Assembly (NCBI RefSeq): GCF_040394755.1
Contig: NZ_JBEBRQ010000007.1
DNA: 64,000 nt
From: Castellaniella defragrans_A
Lineage (GTDB): Bacteria; Pseudomonadota; Gammaproteobacteria; Burkholderiales; Burkholderiaceae_B
Direction: 5' to 3' (one strand)
The notes beneath the pieces were generated by a model, which was not told the origin of the DNA, did not search any database, and saw only the letters and a program-made list of their open reading frames with translations. Below, in pieces: positions 17,058-26,600 of the stretch. The translations under genes and the position numbers were made by a program. Position 1 is the stretch's first letter; each line of letters starts with the position of its first letter.

Positions 17058-17767
17058 ATCCCGCTCGCGTACTGGTGATCGAGGACGAGCCCAAGCTCGC
17101 CGAACTGCTGTGCGTTTATCTCGAGGCCGGGGGATTCGAGGCGCGTCATCTTGGCAACGGCCTCGAAGCAGCGCGCGAGGTGCGGGAATGGTCGCCGGAT
17201 CTGGTGCTGCTCGATCTCATGCTGCCGGGCAAGGACGGCCTGGACGTGTGCCGTGAAATCCGCGCGTTCAGCGCGGTGCCCATCATCATGGTGACCGCCC
17301 GTGTCGAGGAAATCGATCGTCTGCTGGGGCTGGAGCTCGGCGCCGACGACTATATCTGCAAGCCGTACAGTCCGCGCGAGGTGGTGGCGCGCGTCAAGGC
17401 GGTCCTGCGCCGCAGCCGCCCCGATGCGGCGGCCAACGGCGAGGGCGCGGCGCGCGCGGCGGGGTTGTTCATCGAGGAGGACACCTACCGGGCGCAGCTC
17501 GACGGCATGGCGCTCGAACTCACGCCCGTCGAATTCCGGCTGCTGGCGCTGCTGGCGTCTGCGCCGGGACGGATTTTTTCGCGCGATCAGGTACTGGATC
17601 GCTTGTACGACGATCATCGGGTGGTCACCGACCGGACGGTCGACAGTCATGTGAAAAATCTGCGCCGCAAGCTGGGCGCCATCCGCACGGGCGATCTGAT
17701 CCGGTCGGTCTACGGTGTGGGCTATCGCCTGGACCTGACGGCGACGGATGAGACAGACTCGCATTGA
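17054..17767 (+). CDS. baeR: BaeR-like OmpR-family response regulator
   Basis: A 237-residue response regulator. The receiver domain has the acidic pair at E10/D11, the phosphoacceptor D54 in VLLDLMLPGKDG, and the conserved lysine in YICKPYSPRE. The C-terminal winged helix has DQVLDRLYDDHRVVTDRTVD and HVKNLRRKLG, typical of the OmpR/PhoB class. It starts with GTG overlapping the kinase stop (GTGA), so both are made together. A BaeR-box-like sequence lies just downstream, in front of a Spy/CpxP-like gene, which fits the BaeSR regulon known from enterobacteria. Confidence 0.93.
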   Translation: MNPARVLVIEDEPKLAELLCVYLEAGGFEARHLGNGLEAAREVREWSPDLVLLDLMLPGKDGLDVCREIRAFSAVPIIMVTARVEEIDRLLGLELGADDYICKPYSPREVVARVKAVLRRSRPDAAANGEGAARAAGLFIEEDTYRAQLDGMALELTPVEFRLLALLASAPGRIFSRDQVLDRLYDDHRVVTDRTVDSHVKNLRRKLGAIRTGDLIRSVYGVGYRLDLTATDETDSH

Positions 17768-17815
17768 TGTCGCGTGGCGGCGCATGACCGGCAGTCCGGG
17801 CGGCGTGGAGTTCAC

Positions 17816-17864
17816 GATATCTCCATAATCCGTTCATTTTCCTGCCCCAGTGTGTGCGTAATCT
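17816..17864 (+). promoter_or_regulatory. BaeR-box-like site and promoter of the Spy-like gene
   Basis: TCTCCATAAT at 17820-17829 matches the core of the E. coli BaeR box, recalled as TTTTTCTCCATDATTGGC. About 30 bases downstream, TAATCT (17860-17865) could be the -10 element. The site lies between the response regulator stop and the periplasmic protein start. The match covers ten consecutive bases; the flanks differ from the consensus. Confidence 0.5.
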
Positions 17865-17918
17865 GTGCACATCACGGATCGACTCGTTGACGATCCGGAT
17901 CAACACAAGGAGCCCTCG

Positions 17919-18431
17919 ATGAAAACCAAATCCTTTCTGGCGATTTCCTCCATTGCGCTGGCCTCCGCCCTGACGCTGCCGCTGGCCGCCTCTGCCCAGC
18001 CCGGCGGCAGCTCGTCGTGCGGCCCGCAAGGCAAGCACATGCAACATGACGCCAAGGGTCCGGGCGCGATGTGGGGCCATGGGATGCGTGCCCTGGACCT
18101 CACCGAGGCCCAGCGCGACCAGCTTTTCAAGCTGCGCCAGGAGCAGGCGCAGGCGTTCTATGACCAGCACAAGGCCGAGCGCGCCGCAGCGGCCAAGCTG
18201 CGCGAACTCAGCAATGCCGACACTTTCGATGAGGCGCAGGCCCAGAGTCTGGCGCAGGAATTGGGCAATGCCCAAGCGCAGCTGGCCCTGCTGCGGGCGC
18301 AACAGCATGCGAAATTCCTGGCAGTGCTGACGCCCGAGCAGCGCACGAAACTGGCCGAGATGAAAAAGCACGATCGTCATGACGGGGGTCATGGCATGAA
18401 CCATGAGGGTAAAAAACGCCCCCGTTCCTGA
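17919..18431 (+). CDS. Spy/CpxP-like LTXXQ-motif periplasmic protein
   Basis: A 170-residue protein with a signal peptide (KTKSFLAISSIALASALTL, cleavage near ASA). It has two LTXXQ motifs, LTEAQRDQLFKLRQEQ near residue 65 and LTPEQRTKLAEM near 145, which define the Spy/CpxP family of periplasmic chaperones and stress sensors. The middle is highly charged and helical; the C terminus is rich in His, Lys and Met (KKHDRHDGGHGMNHEG), which might bind metal. Its ATG has an AAGGAG ribosome-binding site. It follows the BaeSR-like genes and a BaeR-box-like site, matching control of spy by BaeR in E. coli. Confidence 0.88.
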   Translation: MKTKSFLAISSIALASALTLPLAASAQPGGSSSCGPQGKHMQHDAKGPGAMWGHGMRALDLTEAQRDQLFKLRQEQAQAFYDQHKAERAAAAKLRELSNADTFDEAQAQSLAQELGNAQAQLALLRAQQHAKFLAVLTPEQRTKLAEMKKHDRHDGGHGMNHEGKKRPRS

Positions 18432-18500
18432 TGGTTCGATGAATGGCCGGATGCCTGATGGATGGGGGTCCGGCGCTTGAAAGTTTCCCCTGGCAAACCG

Positions 18501-18538
18501 CACCCCAAAAACTGGACCATGGTCCAGTTTTTGGGGTG
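18501..18538. terminator. 38-base perfect palindrome between converging genes
   Basis: Each arm is 18 bases (CACCCCAAAAACTGGACC and its complement) around a central AT, so the whole 38 bases is self-complementary. It lies between the converging Spy-like and NlpC/P60 genes and could act as a bidirectional terminator. The A and T tracts are inside the arms rather than after them, and there is almost no loop, so an operator or a mobile palindromic unit is also possible. Confidence 0.55.
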
Positions 18539-18583
18539 TTTCGCATGGCGCCGTATGGGGTGGTTGCTGGGTGCGAATCCGCC

Positions 18584-19093
18584 TCAATCCACGAACACAG
18601 TCCGCGCCGATTCGAAATGCCGGCGGTAATAGGGGCTGTCCAGCGAATCGATCCGCACCTGGCCGCCCGTCGAGGGCGCGTTGATGAAGCGGCCATCCCC
18701 CATATAGATCCCCATGTGCGAGTTTGACCGCCCCAGCGTGTCGAAAAAGACGAAATCCCCGGGCCTGAGTTTGCTGCGGGCAATCGGGCGGCTGAGGCGG
18801 GCGATCTGTGCCGTGCTGTGGGGCAGCGCGGTGTCGGTGGCTGTGCTGAATACGTATTTCACCAGGCCGCTGCAGTCGAACCCTTGGGCGGGCCGTGCGC
18901 TACCGTAGCGGTAGTCGGATTGCAGCAGGCTGAGCGCCGTCATGACGACCTCGGTGCGCCGGGCCGGATCGACGCGCGGGCCGGATTCGGTGGCCGTGCG
19001 CGTTCCCGGCCCGGCGCAGGCGGCCAGCAGCAGTGTCAGCCCGATGGCCAGGCCGCGTATTCCATGAGAAAGTTGCTCAGCCCGGATGCTCAT
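18584..19093 (-). CDS. NlpC/P60-family lipoprotein, peptidoglycan endopeptidase
   Basis: A 169-residue protein with a lipoprotein signal peptide (lipobox LLAAC, C26 the lipidated residue). The NlpC/P60 cysteine peptidase domain follows: nucleophile C74 in GFDCSGLVKY, catalytic H126 in SNSHMGIYMGDGRFIN, and the PGDFVFFDT motif. Such proteins cut the D-Glu to diaminopimelate bond in cell-wall peptides (Spr/MepS-like) in the periplasm. The following residues after the lipidated cysteine (AGPG) fit outer membrane sorting. It lies upstream of nothing obvious on its strand and downstream of the YggS gene. Confidence 0.92.
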   Translation of the reverse strand: MSIRAEQLSHGIRGLAIGLTLLLAACAGPGTRTATESGPRVDPARRTEVVMTALSLLQSDYRYGSARPAQGFDCSGLVKYVFSTATDTALPHSTAQIARLSRPIARSKLRPGDFVFFDTLGRSNSHMGIYMGDGRFINAPSTGGQVRIDSLDSPYYRRHFESARTVFVD

Positions 19094-19127
19094 GTGCTGG
19101 GTCCCCTCGTGCTGGTTTTTCTGGCGT

Positions 19128-19922
19128 TCAGCCTGTTTTTGCTGCGCCCTCGGGCCAGTAGTGACTGTCGGGCAGGGCGCGCGCGCCGAAGATCGCCTGG
19201 CCCACGCGCACGGTCGTCGCGCCTTCCTCGATGGCCCATTCGAAGTCGCCCGACATGCCCATGGACAGTTCCTGGAAGCATTCGCCCGACGGGGCGTCCT
19301 GTTGCAGCCGGTCGCGCAGGCTGCGCAGCCGCTGGAAGCAGGGCCGCACGCGGCGCTCGTCGGATGAGAACAGGGCCAGCGTCATCAGGCCGCGCACGCG
19401 CAGCGCGGAAAACGCGGGCAGGGCGCGCGCGAAATCGAGGACCTCGTCGGGCGGCAGGCCGAATTTGCTGGCCTCGTCCGAGGTATTGACCTGCACGAAC
19501 ACGTCGAGCGCGCGGCCCTCGTCCTGCAGGCGCCGGTCGAGGGCCTCGGCCACGCGCAGGCTGTCGAGCGCCTGGAATTCGCTGGCGAATCGGGCCACGA
19601 CCTTGGCCTTGTTGGTCTGCAGGTGTCCGATGATGGCCCATTTCAGGTCGTGGAGCCCGGTGGTGGCCTGCCATTTACTGTAGGCCTCCTGGACCTTGTT
19701 TTCCCCGAGCTCCCGGCAGCCAGCGGCATAGGCCAGGCGGATGCGGGTTTCGTCCACGGTCTTGCTCACGGGCAGCAGGCGCACGCTGCCGGGGGCGCGC
19801 CCCGCGCGGGCGCAGGCGGCGTCGATGCGCGCGCGGATGTCGGCGATGTTGGCGCGCAGTTCGTCCAGGGAGGCGGCGGTTGGATATCCGGTCTGCGGGG
19901 TTTCGGGGCTTTGCGGACTCAC
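19128..19922 (-). CDS. yggS: YggS/PLPBP-family pyridoxal phosphate homeostasis protein
   Basis: A 264-residue single-domain PLP-binding protein with the alanine racemase-like barrel. K54 in LLPVSKTV is the PLP Schiff-base lysine. The signatures GENKVQEAYSKW, IGHLQTNKAK and ELSMGMSGDFEWAIEEGATTVRVG are all present. The family balances B6 vitamers and amino acid pools and has no known catalytic reaction. No in-frame ATG is available before the conserved region, so GTG is the best start, giving a slightly longer N terminus than usual. It is divergent from recC. Confidence 0.92.
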   Translation of the reverse strand: MSPQSPETPQTGYPTAASLDELRANIADIRARIDAACARAGRAPGSVRLLPVSKTVDETRIRLAYAAGCRELGENKVQEAYSKWQATTGLHDLKWAIIGHLQTNKAKVVARFASEFQALDSLRVAEALDRRLQDEGRALDVFVQVNTSDEASKFGLPPDEVLDFARALPAFSALRVRGLMTLALFSSDERRVRPCFQRLRSLRDRLQQDAPSGECFQELSMGMSGDFEWAIEEGATTVRVGQAIFGARALPDSHYWPEGAAKTG

Positions 19923-20108
19923 GGCAATCTCACTGCGGGTGGTATGGCATGTCTGGTCATGCTCATAGGATAACCGCAAGGGCACGCCTTGCGGACCGGT
20001 TGTGGGCGGATTGCGACGGAGACGTCTGAAATCGGGCGCTGGCCGGCTGCCGGATTGGTTCAGCGCGTTTCCCCCGGGTTTGCAGCTGCGGCCGCGGCGG
20101 GCAGCGTT

Positions 20109-23100
20109 ATGATGCAGGGTCTGGGGATCATCGACGGGGAGCCTGTGGGGGAACTGACACCGGGCCTGATGCTGGTGCATGGCAATCGGGCCGAGCAATT
20201 GCGCGATGTGCTGGTGGCCTGGCTGCGGCACGAGCCGCTGGCGCCCCTGGAGAACGAGGTCCTGCTCGTTCACAGCAATGGCATCGCACAGTGGCTGCGG
20301 CTCGCCCTGGCCCGGCGCGACACGGGTTGCGGAATTGCCGCGGGCCTGGATTTTCTGTTGCCGTCGCGCTTTCTGTGGCGGGCCTATCGCGCCGTGCTGG
20401 GACCCGGGCTGGTGCCGGAGCATTCCCCACTGGACGAGTCCGCGCTGGTCTGGCGTCTGATGCGCCTGTTGCCGCAACTCGCCGGGCAGCCTGTCTATGC
20501 GCCCCTGGCGCGTTTCCTCGCGGACGATCCGGACATGCGCAAGCGTTTTCAACTGGCGCAAAGGCTGGCCGATCTGTTCGATCAGTATCAGGTCTATCGG
20601 GCGGACTGGCTCGATGCGTGGGCGCGGGACCGGGACGTGGTGATCGATGGGCGCGGCCAATCCGCTGCGCTGCCGCCGGAGCAGGCGTGGCAGCCGGCGC
20701 TCTGGCGGACGCTGGTGGCCGACGTGGCCGGCATGGGCGGCGCGGGGCCCTTGGGCCGTGCGGCGGTCCATGAGGCGTTCATGGGCCGGATGGCGCGGGA
20801 GGCGCCGCGCGAGCGGCCCGCCGATGTCCCGCGCCGCATCCTGGTGTTCGGGATTTCGGCCATGCCGGGTCAGGCGCTGGAGGCCCTGGCGGCTTTGGCG
20901 CGCTGGTCTCAGATCCTCATGTGCGTGCATAATCCTTGCGCCCATTTCTGGGCCGATATCGTGCCGGATCGCGACATGCTGCGGGCCCGCTATCGGCGGC
21001 AGGCGCGCCGGCCGGGTATGCCCGACATCCTCGACGAGACGGCCATCCACCAGCATGCGCACCCGCTGCTGGCGGCTTGGGGCAAGCAGGGCCGGGATTT
21101 CATCGGTATGCTCGATGATTTCGACGATCCGGGCGCGCGGGAGCTTTACCGTCCCGCGTTCGCCGCGCTGCATCGGCGCATCGACGCTTTTGAAATCCTG
21201 GGGGGTGAGGCCCTGGCGCGCGCCAGCCTGTTGCGACAGTTGCAGGACGATGTGTGCGATCTGCGGCCTTTGTCGGAAACCCGGGCGCGCCAGTCAGCGG
21301 TCGATCCCGCCGTCGACGAATCCCTGCGCTTTCATGTCGCTCATAGCCCGCAGCGTGAGGTCGAGATCCTGCATGATCGCCTGCTCGATGCCTTCGATCG
21401 CGATCCGACGCTGCGGCCGCGGGACGTCATCGTGATGGTGCCCGACATCGAGGCTTACGCGCCGCACATCCAGGCGGTCTTCGGGCTGTATGGGGCCGAC
21501 GATGCGCGCGCCATTCCCTATGCGCTCGCCGATCGGGGCCAGCGCCAGGCCGATCCGCTGGTGCTGGCGCTCGGGCAATTGCTCACGCTTCCCGGGCTGC
21601 GCGTGGGCATGAGCCATGTCCTCGAATGGCTGGATGTGCCCGCCGTGCGCGCGCGGTTCGGCATCCACGAGCAGGATCTCCCAATGCTGCATGCCTGGAT
21701 CGCCGATTCCAATATCCGCTGGGGCTTGAATGGCGCCCATCGCGCCGATTGGGGATTCCAGGATATGGGCGGGGGGGGCGCCGCGCCGCACACGTGGCGG
21801 TTTGGCCTGCGGCGCATGTTGCTCGGCTATGCCGCCGGCCCGGATGCGCCCGCCTGGCGGGGAATCGAGCCTTACGGCGAGCCGGGCGGCCTGGATGCGG
21901 CCCTCCTCGGGCCTCTGGAGGCGCTGGTGGGCGCGCTGGAGACGCATTGGCGGATTTTTGCCGCCCCTGGCACGCCGGCGCAGTGGCTGCGGCGCTTCCT
22001 CGACCTGGAAGCGGATCTGTTTCTCGCCGAGGACGAGCAGGACGACTACACCCTGAAGCGCTTTCGCGAGTCGGTCCGGGACTGGTTCGAGGCCTGCGAG
22101 GCCGCGGGCCTGGACGAGGCCATGCCCGCCGATATTCCAGCCGAGCATTGCCTGGCGCAGTTCGATCAGGCGGCGTTGTCGCAGCGTTTCTTTGCCGGGG
22201 CGGTCACCTTCGCCACCCTGATGCCGATGCGCGCCATTCCGTTTCGCCGCGTCTGCCTGCTGGGCATGCAGGACGGCGCTTATCCACGCATCCGGGTGCC
22301 GGCCGATTTCGACCTGATGGCCGGACGTTACCGGCCCGGCGACCGTTCGCGCCGGGAGGACGACCGCTATCTGTTTCTCGAGGCCTTGCTGTCGGCGCGC
22401 GACCAGCTCTACATCTCGTGGGTGGGCCGCAGCATCCAGGACAATACGCCGCTGCCGCCTTCGGTGCTGGTGGCGCAATTGCAGGATCATCTGGATGCGG
22501 GATGGCGGCTCGCCGGGACGCAAGAGACGGCGATATCCGAGGCCTTGACCTGCCACCATCCGCTGCAACCGTTCAGCCGCCGTTATTTTCCGCTCGAATC
22601 GCCGCCCGGGGGCTTGTTCACCTACGCGCGGGAATGGCGGCAGGCGCGGGACGCCGGCGCATCGGAGCAGGGCGGGGCGCTGGCCTTTCCGGCGCGCGAG
22701 GAGCCGCTGTCCCTCGATCATCTGCGGCGTTTTCTGCGCCATCCGATCCAGCGTTTCTTCCAGGACCGCCTGGGGGTCTTTTTCGAGCGCGATGGCCGCC
22801 GCAGCAACGATCACGAGCCGTATGAATTCGATGGCCTGGCCGCCTGGGGCCTGCGCGATGCGCTGCTGGAGACGGCTGCGCGCGCCTTGCGCCTGGGGCG
22901 GGACCCAGCGTCCGACCTCGATGCGCGCGTGCGGGCGTTGCGCCGTTCCGGGGCGCTGGCCGCGGGCAGCCCGGGGGAGCTGGCGGCTCGGGATCTGCGC
23001 GAAGGATTCGATGCCTTGTTGTCGGGCTATCAGGCGGCGTGCCGGCGCTGGCCTTTGGCCGATGAGTCGCCGATGGCGTTGCGGCATCGGGTGATGGTTT

Positions 23101-23666
23101 CTGATGAATATACATTAGATATCCATGATTCCCTCGACGGCATTCGCCGGGACGCTGCCGGCGCGCGGGCGCGCTTCTTGATGCAGGCCAGCCATCTGGT
23201 CAAGGACCGGGCCTATCGGCCAAGTGCCATGGTTGCGGCATGGGTGGCGCATCTGGCGGGCCATCTGAATGGGCAGGGCTTGACGACGCTGGTTTTCAGC
23301 CCGCAAGGCAGCGTGGCCTTCGAGCCGCTGGACCCGGCGCTTGCCCGGGAATGGTTCGACGATCTGCTGCGGGGATGGGCTTGGGGCATGTGCGCGCCGT
23401 TGCCCGTCACGGTGGATTGTGCGGTGATCTGGCTGCGCCGGGGCGCGTCTGCCGAGCCGGATCATCGCGCCTGGATCGAGGCGCAGGCATGTCATGCCCG
23501 GGCGCTTGAACGCGACCCTTACCTGCGCCGGGCCTATCCGGATTTCGAGGCGTTCACCGCAGGCGGCGGCTTCGAGCATTGGGCGCGGCGCCTGTATGCG
23601 GGCTTGAGCGATGCGATTGCGACCGTGCGCGAGGCCCTGCCGGACCAGACGCAGGAGGCGCCATGA
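20109..23666 (+). CDS. recC: Exodeoxyribonuclease V gamma subunit RecC
   Basis: A protein of about 1185 residues, typical for RecC, with the N-terminal LMLVHGNRAEQLRDVL and LVHSNGIAQWLRLALA regions and VMVPDIEAYAPHIQAVFG further on. RecC is the helicase-like, catalytically inactive scaffold of RecBCD that recognises Chi and splits the strands. RVCLLGMQDGAYPR and RREDDRYLFLEALLSARDQLYISW are conserved landmarks. The frame is open 120 bases further upstream; the ATG at the start of MQGLGII was preferred, and a second ATG follows immediately. The recB start overlaps its stop, so recC, recB and recD form one coupled operon. Confidence 0.95.
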   Translation: MMQGLGIIDGEPVGELTPGLMLVHGNRAEQLRDVLVAWLRHEPLAPLENEVLLVHSNGIAQWLRLALARRDTGCGIAAGLDFLLPSRFLWRAYRAVLGPGLVPEHSPLDESALVWRLMRLLPQLAGQPVYAPLARFLADDPDMRKRFQLAQRLADLFDQYQVYRADWLDAWARDRDVVIDGRGQSAALPPEQAWQPALWRTLVADVAGMGGAGPLGRAAVHEAFMGRMAREAPRERPADVPRRILVFGISAMPGQALEALAALARWSQILMCVHNPCAHFWADIVPDRDMLRARYRRQARRPGMPDILDETAIHQHAHPLLAAWGKQGRDFIGMLDDFDDPGARELYRPAFAALHRRIDAFEILGGEALARASLLRQLQDDVCDLRPLSETRARQSAVDPAVDESLRFHVAHSPQREVEILHDRLLDAFDRDPTLRPRDVIVMVPDIEAYAPHIQAVFGLYGADDARAIPYALADRGQRQADPLVLALGQLLTLPGLRVGMSHVLEWLDVPAVRARFGIHEQDLPMLHAWIADSNIRWGLNGAHRADWGFQDMGGGGAAPHTWRFGLRRMLLGYAAGPDAPAWRGIEPYGEPGGLDAALLGPLEALVGALETHWRIFAAPGTPAQWLRRFLDLEADLFLAEDEQDDYTLKRFRESVRDWFEACEAAGLDEAMPADIPAEHCLAQFDQAALSQRFFAGAVTFATLMPMRAIPFRRVCLLGMQDGAYPRIRVPADFDLMAGRYRPGDRSRREDDRYLFLEALLSARDQLYISWVGRSIQDNTPLPPSVLVAQLQDHLDAGWRLAGTQETAISEALTCHHPLQPFSRRYFPLESPPGGLFTYAREWRQARDAGASEQGGALAFPAREEPLSLDHLRRFLRHPIQRFFQDRLGVFFERDGRRSNDHEPYEFDGLAAWGLRDALLETAARALRLGRDPASDLDARVRALRRSGALAAGSPGELAARDLREGFDALLSGYQAACRRWPLADESPMALRHRVMVSDEYTLDIHDSLDGIRRDAAGARARFLMQASHLVKDRAYRPSAMVAAWVAHLAGHLNGQGLTTLVFSPQGSVAFEPLDPALAREWFDDLLRGWAWGMCAPLPVTVDCAVIWLRRGASAEPDHRAWIEAQACHARALERDPYLRRAYPDFEAFTAGGGFEHWARRLYAGLSDAIATVREALPDQTQEAP

Positions 23667-26600
23667 TCCGCGCCGCCGATATCCTGCCCGTCGATCCCCT
23701 GGCGTTTCCCTTGCGCGGCAGCCGGGTGATCGAGGCCAGCGCGGGCACAGGCAAGACCTGGACCATTGCCGCCCTGTACTTGCGCCTGGTTCTTGGGCAT
23801 GGCGACCTGTCGGTGCCCCCGCGGCTGCCCGCCGAAATTCTGGTGCTGACTTTCACCGAGGCAGCGTCGCAGGAACTGCGTGATCGGGTTCGCGGGCGGC
23901 TCGCGCAGGCGGCGGCCTATTTCTATGCCGGTGTCCAGGGCGGGCCGGCGGGCGGCGAGGCCGATGATTTCCTGCGCGGCCTGCGCGCCGCCATCGAGCA
24001 GGCGCAATGGCCGGCCTGCGCCCGGGTTCTCGATCTGGCCGCGCAGTCCATGGACGAGGCTGCGATCGGCACGATTCATGGCTGGTGCGCGCGCATGTTG
24101 CAAGAGCATGCGTTCGACAGCGGCAGTCTTTTTGATCGCCGGGTGGAGGCCGATCTGCGCGCCGTCGAGCAGGAAGCCGTGTGGGATTACTGGCGCCTGT
24201 TCGTGGCACCGCTCGATCTGGCGCGGGCTGCCCAGGTGCGCGCCTGGTGGCCCGGTCCGGCCGCGTTGCATGCGGCGCTGGGCGGCGCCTTGCATGATGA
24301 CGAGTCGGCGGCGCCCGCGCCGGGTTCGCTCGAACCCTTGCTGAATGCGGCGGGCGAGCGCCGCGCCCTGGGTCTGGCGGCCTTGAAGGCGCCCTGGATC
24401 GAAGGCGCCGCCGAGTTCGGCCTCTGGCTGGAGTCCCTGGGCCGGGACTGGCCGGTGGCGGCGCGCTATTGGCAGCGCTGGATCGCAGACCTGCGGGACT
24501 GGGCCTGCGACCCGCTGGCCGAGGACCTGGATCTGAAAACCGGCTGGGAGCGTCTGGTGCCGGCGGGCATCGCCGAGAAATGGCGCGGCGCGGGCCCGGC
24601 GCCCAGTCATCCTTTGAGCGAGCGTCTCGCCGCGCTGAAATCGGCATTGTCCGATCTGCCCGATGGCCGGATCGAGGCCGCCGGCCATGCGCTGGCCTGG
24701 ATTGCCGACCGTTTGCGCGGCGAACTGGCCCGGCAGGCCCGCATGGGATTCGATGGTTTGCTGGGCCATCTGGATAGCGCCCTGGAGGGGCCGGGCGGCG
24801 AACGCCTGGCCCAGGTGCTGCGCGCGCAGTATCCGGTGGTCCTGATCGACGAGTTCCAGGACACCGATCCGGTCCAGTACCGGATCTTCGACCGGATCTA
24901 CCGCATCGCCGAGAATCGCGACGACCTGTGCCTGGTGATGATCGGCGATCCCAAGCAGGCCATCTATGGTTTCCGGGGCGCCGATATCCATGCCTATCTG
25001 CGCGCGCGGCACGCCTGCGCGGGCCGCGTGTATACGCTGGAATGCAATTTCAGGTCTTCGCAGGCCATGGTGGCGGCGGTCAATGCTTGCTTTTCCCATG
25101 CCGACGCCCATGCGTGCGGCGGAGCGTTTCCGGCGCCGGGCGAACCCGAGGGCATCGCTTTTTATCCGGTCGGCGCCCAGGGGCGCGAGGAAATTTGGCG
25201 CTGCGGGGATGAGCCGGCGCCAGCCTTGAGCATATATTGGATCGACGCCGCGCAGCCTGACAGGCCATTGGGTTCCGGAGACTACGAGGCGCAGGCCTCG
25301 GATTGGTGCGCGCGCCGCATCGCCGGGCTCTTGTCCCAAGGGGCGTCCGGCATGGCCGGTTTCGTGTGCGGCGCCGATCTGCAACTGGTCAGGCCAGCCG
25401 ACATCGCCGTCCTGGTGAATACGCACGCCGAGGCGCGGCGGGTGCGCCAGGCTTTGGCGCGCCTCGGCGTGCGCAGCGTCTATCTGTCGGAGCGCGAATC
25501 GGTCTACGAGACACCGCAAGCCGACGAACTGCGTCATTGGCTGGCCGCCTGCGCTGATCCCGAGGACGGTCGCGCCGTGCGCACGGCGCTCGCCACACCT
25601 GCGCTGGCCTTGTCGTGGTGGACGCTCGAACACCTGGCGGCTGGCGAGCGTGCCTGGGAGGATGTCGTGGCGCGCTTCCAGGACTATCGTGCCTGCTGGC
25701 GCGAGCGCGGGGTCTTGCCCATGGTCCGGCGCCTGTTGCATGATTTCGGCGTGCCGGCGCGGCTGCTGGATGATGGCCGGGAAGGCGAGCGGGTCCTTAC
25801 CGATATCCTGCACCTGGCCGAGCTGCTGCAGCAGGCGGCCATGCGGCTGGATGGCGAACAGGCCTTGATGCGCCATCTGGACGAACAGTGCGAAGGGGCG
25901 CCGGCTGGCGGCGACGACGCCCGCCGTGTGCGCCTGGAGAGCGACGAAGATCTGGTGCGCGTGGTCACCGTGCACAAGTCCAAGGGGCTGGAATATCCAT
26001 TGGTGTTCCTGCCATTTGCCGCCCGGGCGCGTGTCGTGCAGGGGGATCGGGGGCCTTATTATTTGCATGAGAGGGGCCGGCGGCGGCGCGTGCTGCGGCC
26101 GGATGCGGATCAACTGGCGCAACTCGAACGCGAGCGCCTGGCCGAGGATGTGCGCAAGCTGTACGTGGCGTTGACGCGGGCGCGGCATGCCGTCTGGATG
26201 GCGGCGGGGCCCTTGCGGAATTTTGATCGGGACAGCGCATTGGGCCATCTGCTGGGCGGTGTGCCTGGCGGGGCGCAGGTAGCCCTGGAGCAACTGGTCG
26301 ATGCCCATGTCGGGATCGCCTGGGATATGCCGGTTGCGGCTGACGAGGCGCCTGTTTCCTGGAATCCGGTGGGTGCGGAACTGGGCGCGGCACGCGTGCC
26401 GCGCCGCAGTGCGCGCGCGTATGCCTGGTGGATTTCCAGTTATTCGGCCCTGCGGATCGAGCCGGGTCCGCGGGTGGCGGCCCGGACAGCGCAGGAGGAT
26501 GTGTACCAGGAGGCTCGCCGCTTCGATCCGCCCGAGGCCGGGGATGCGCGCGGCGGGACGCCGCCGGACGCAAGCCCGGGTGGTGCCGGCCTGCATGCGT

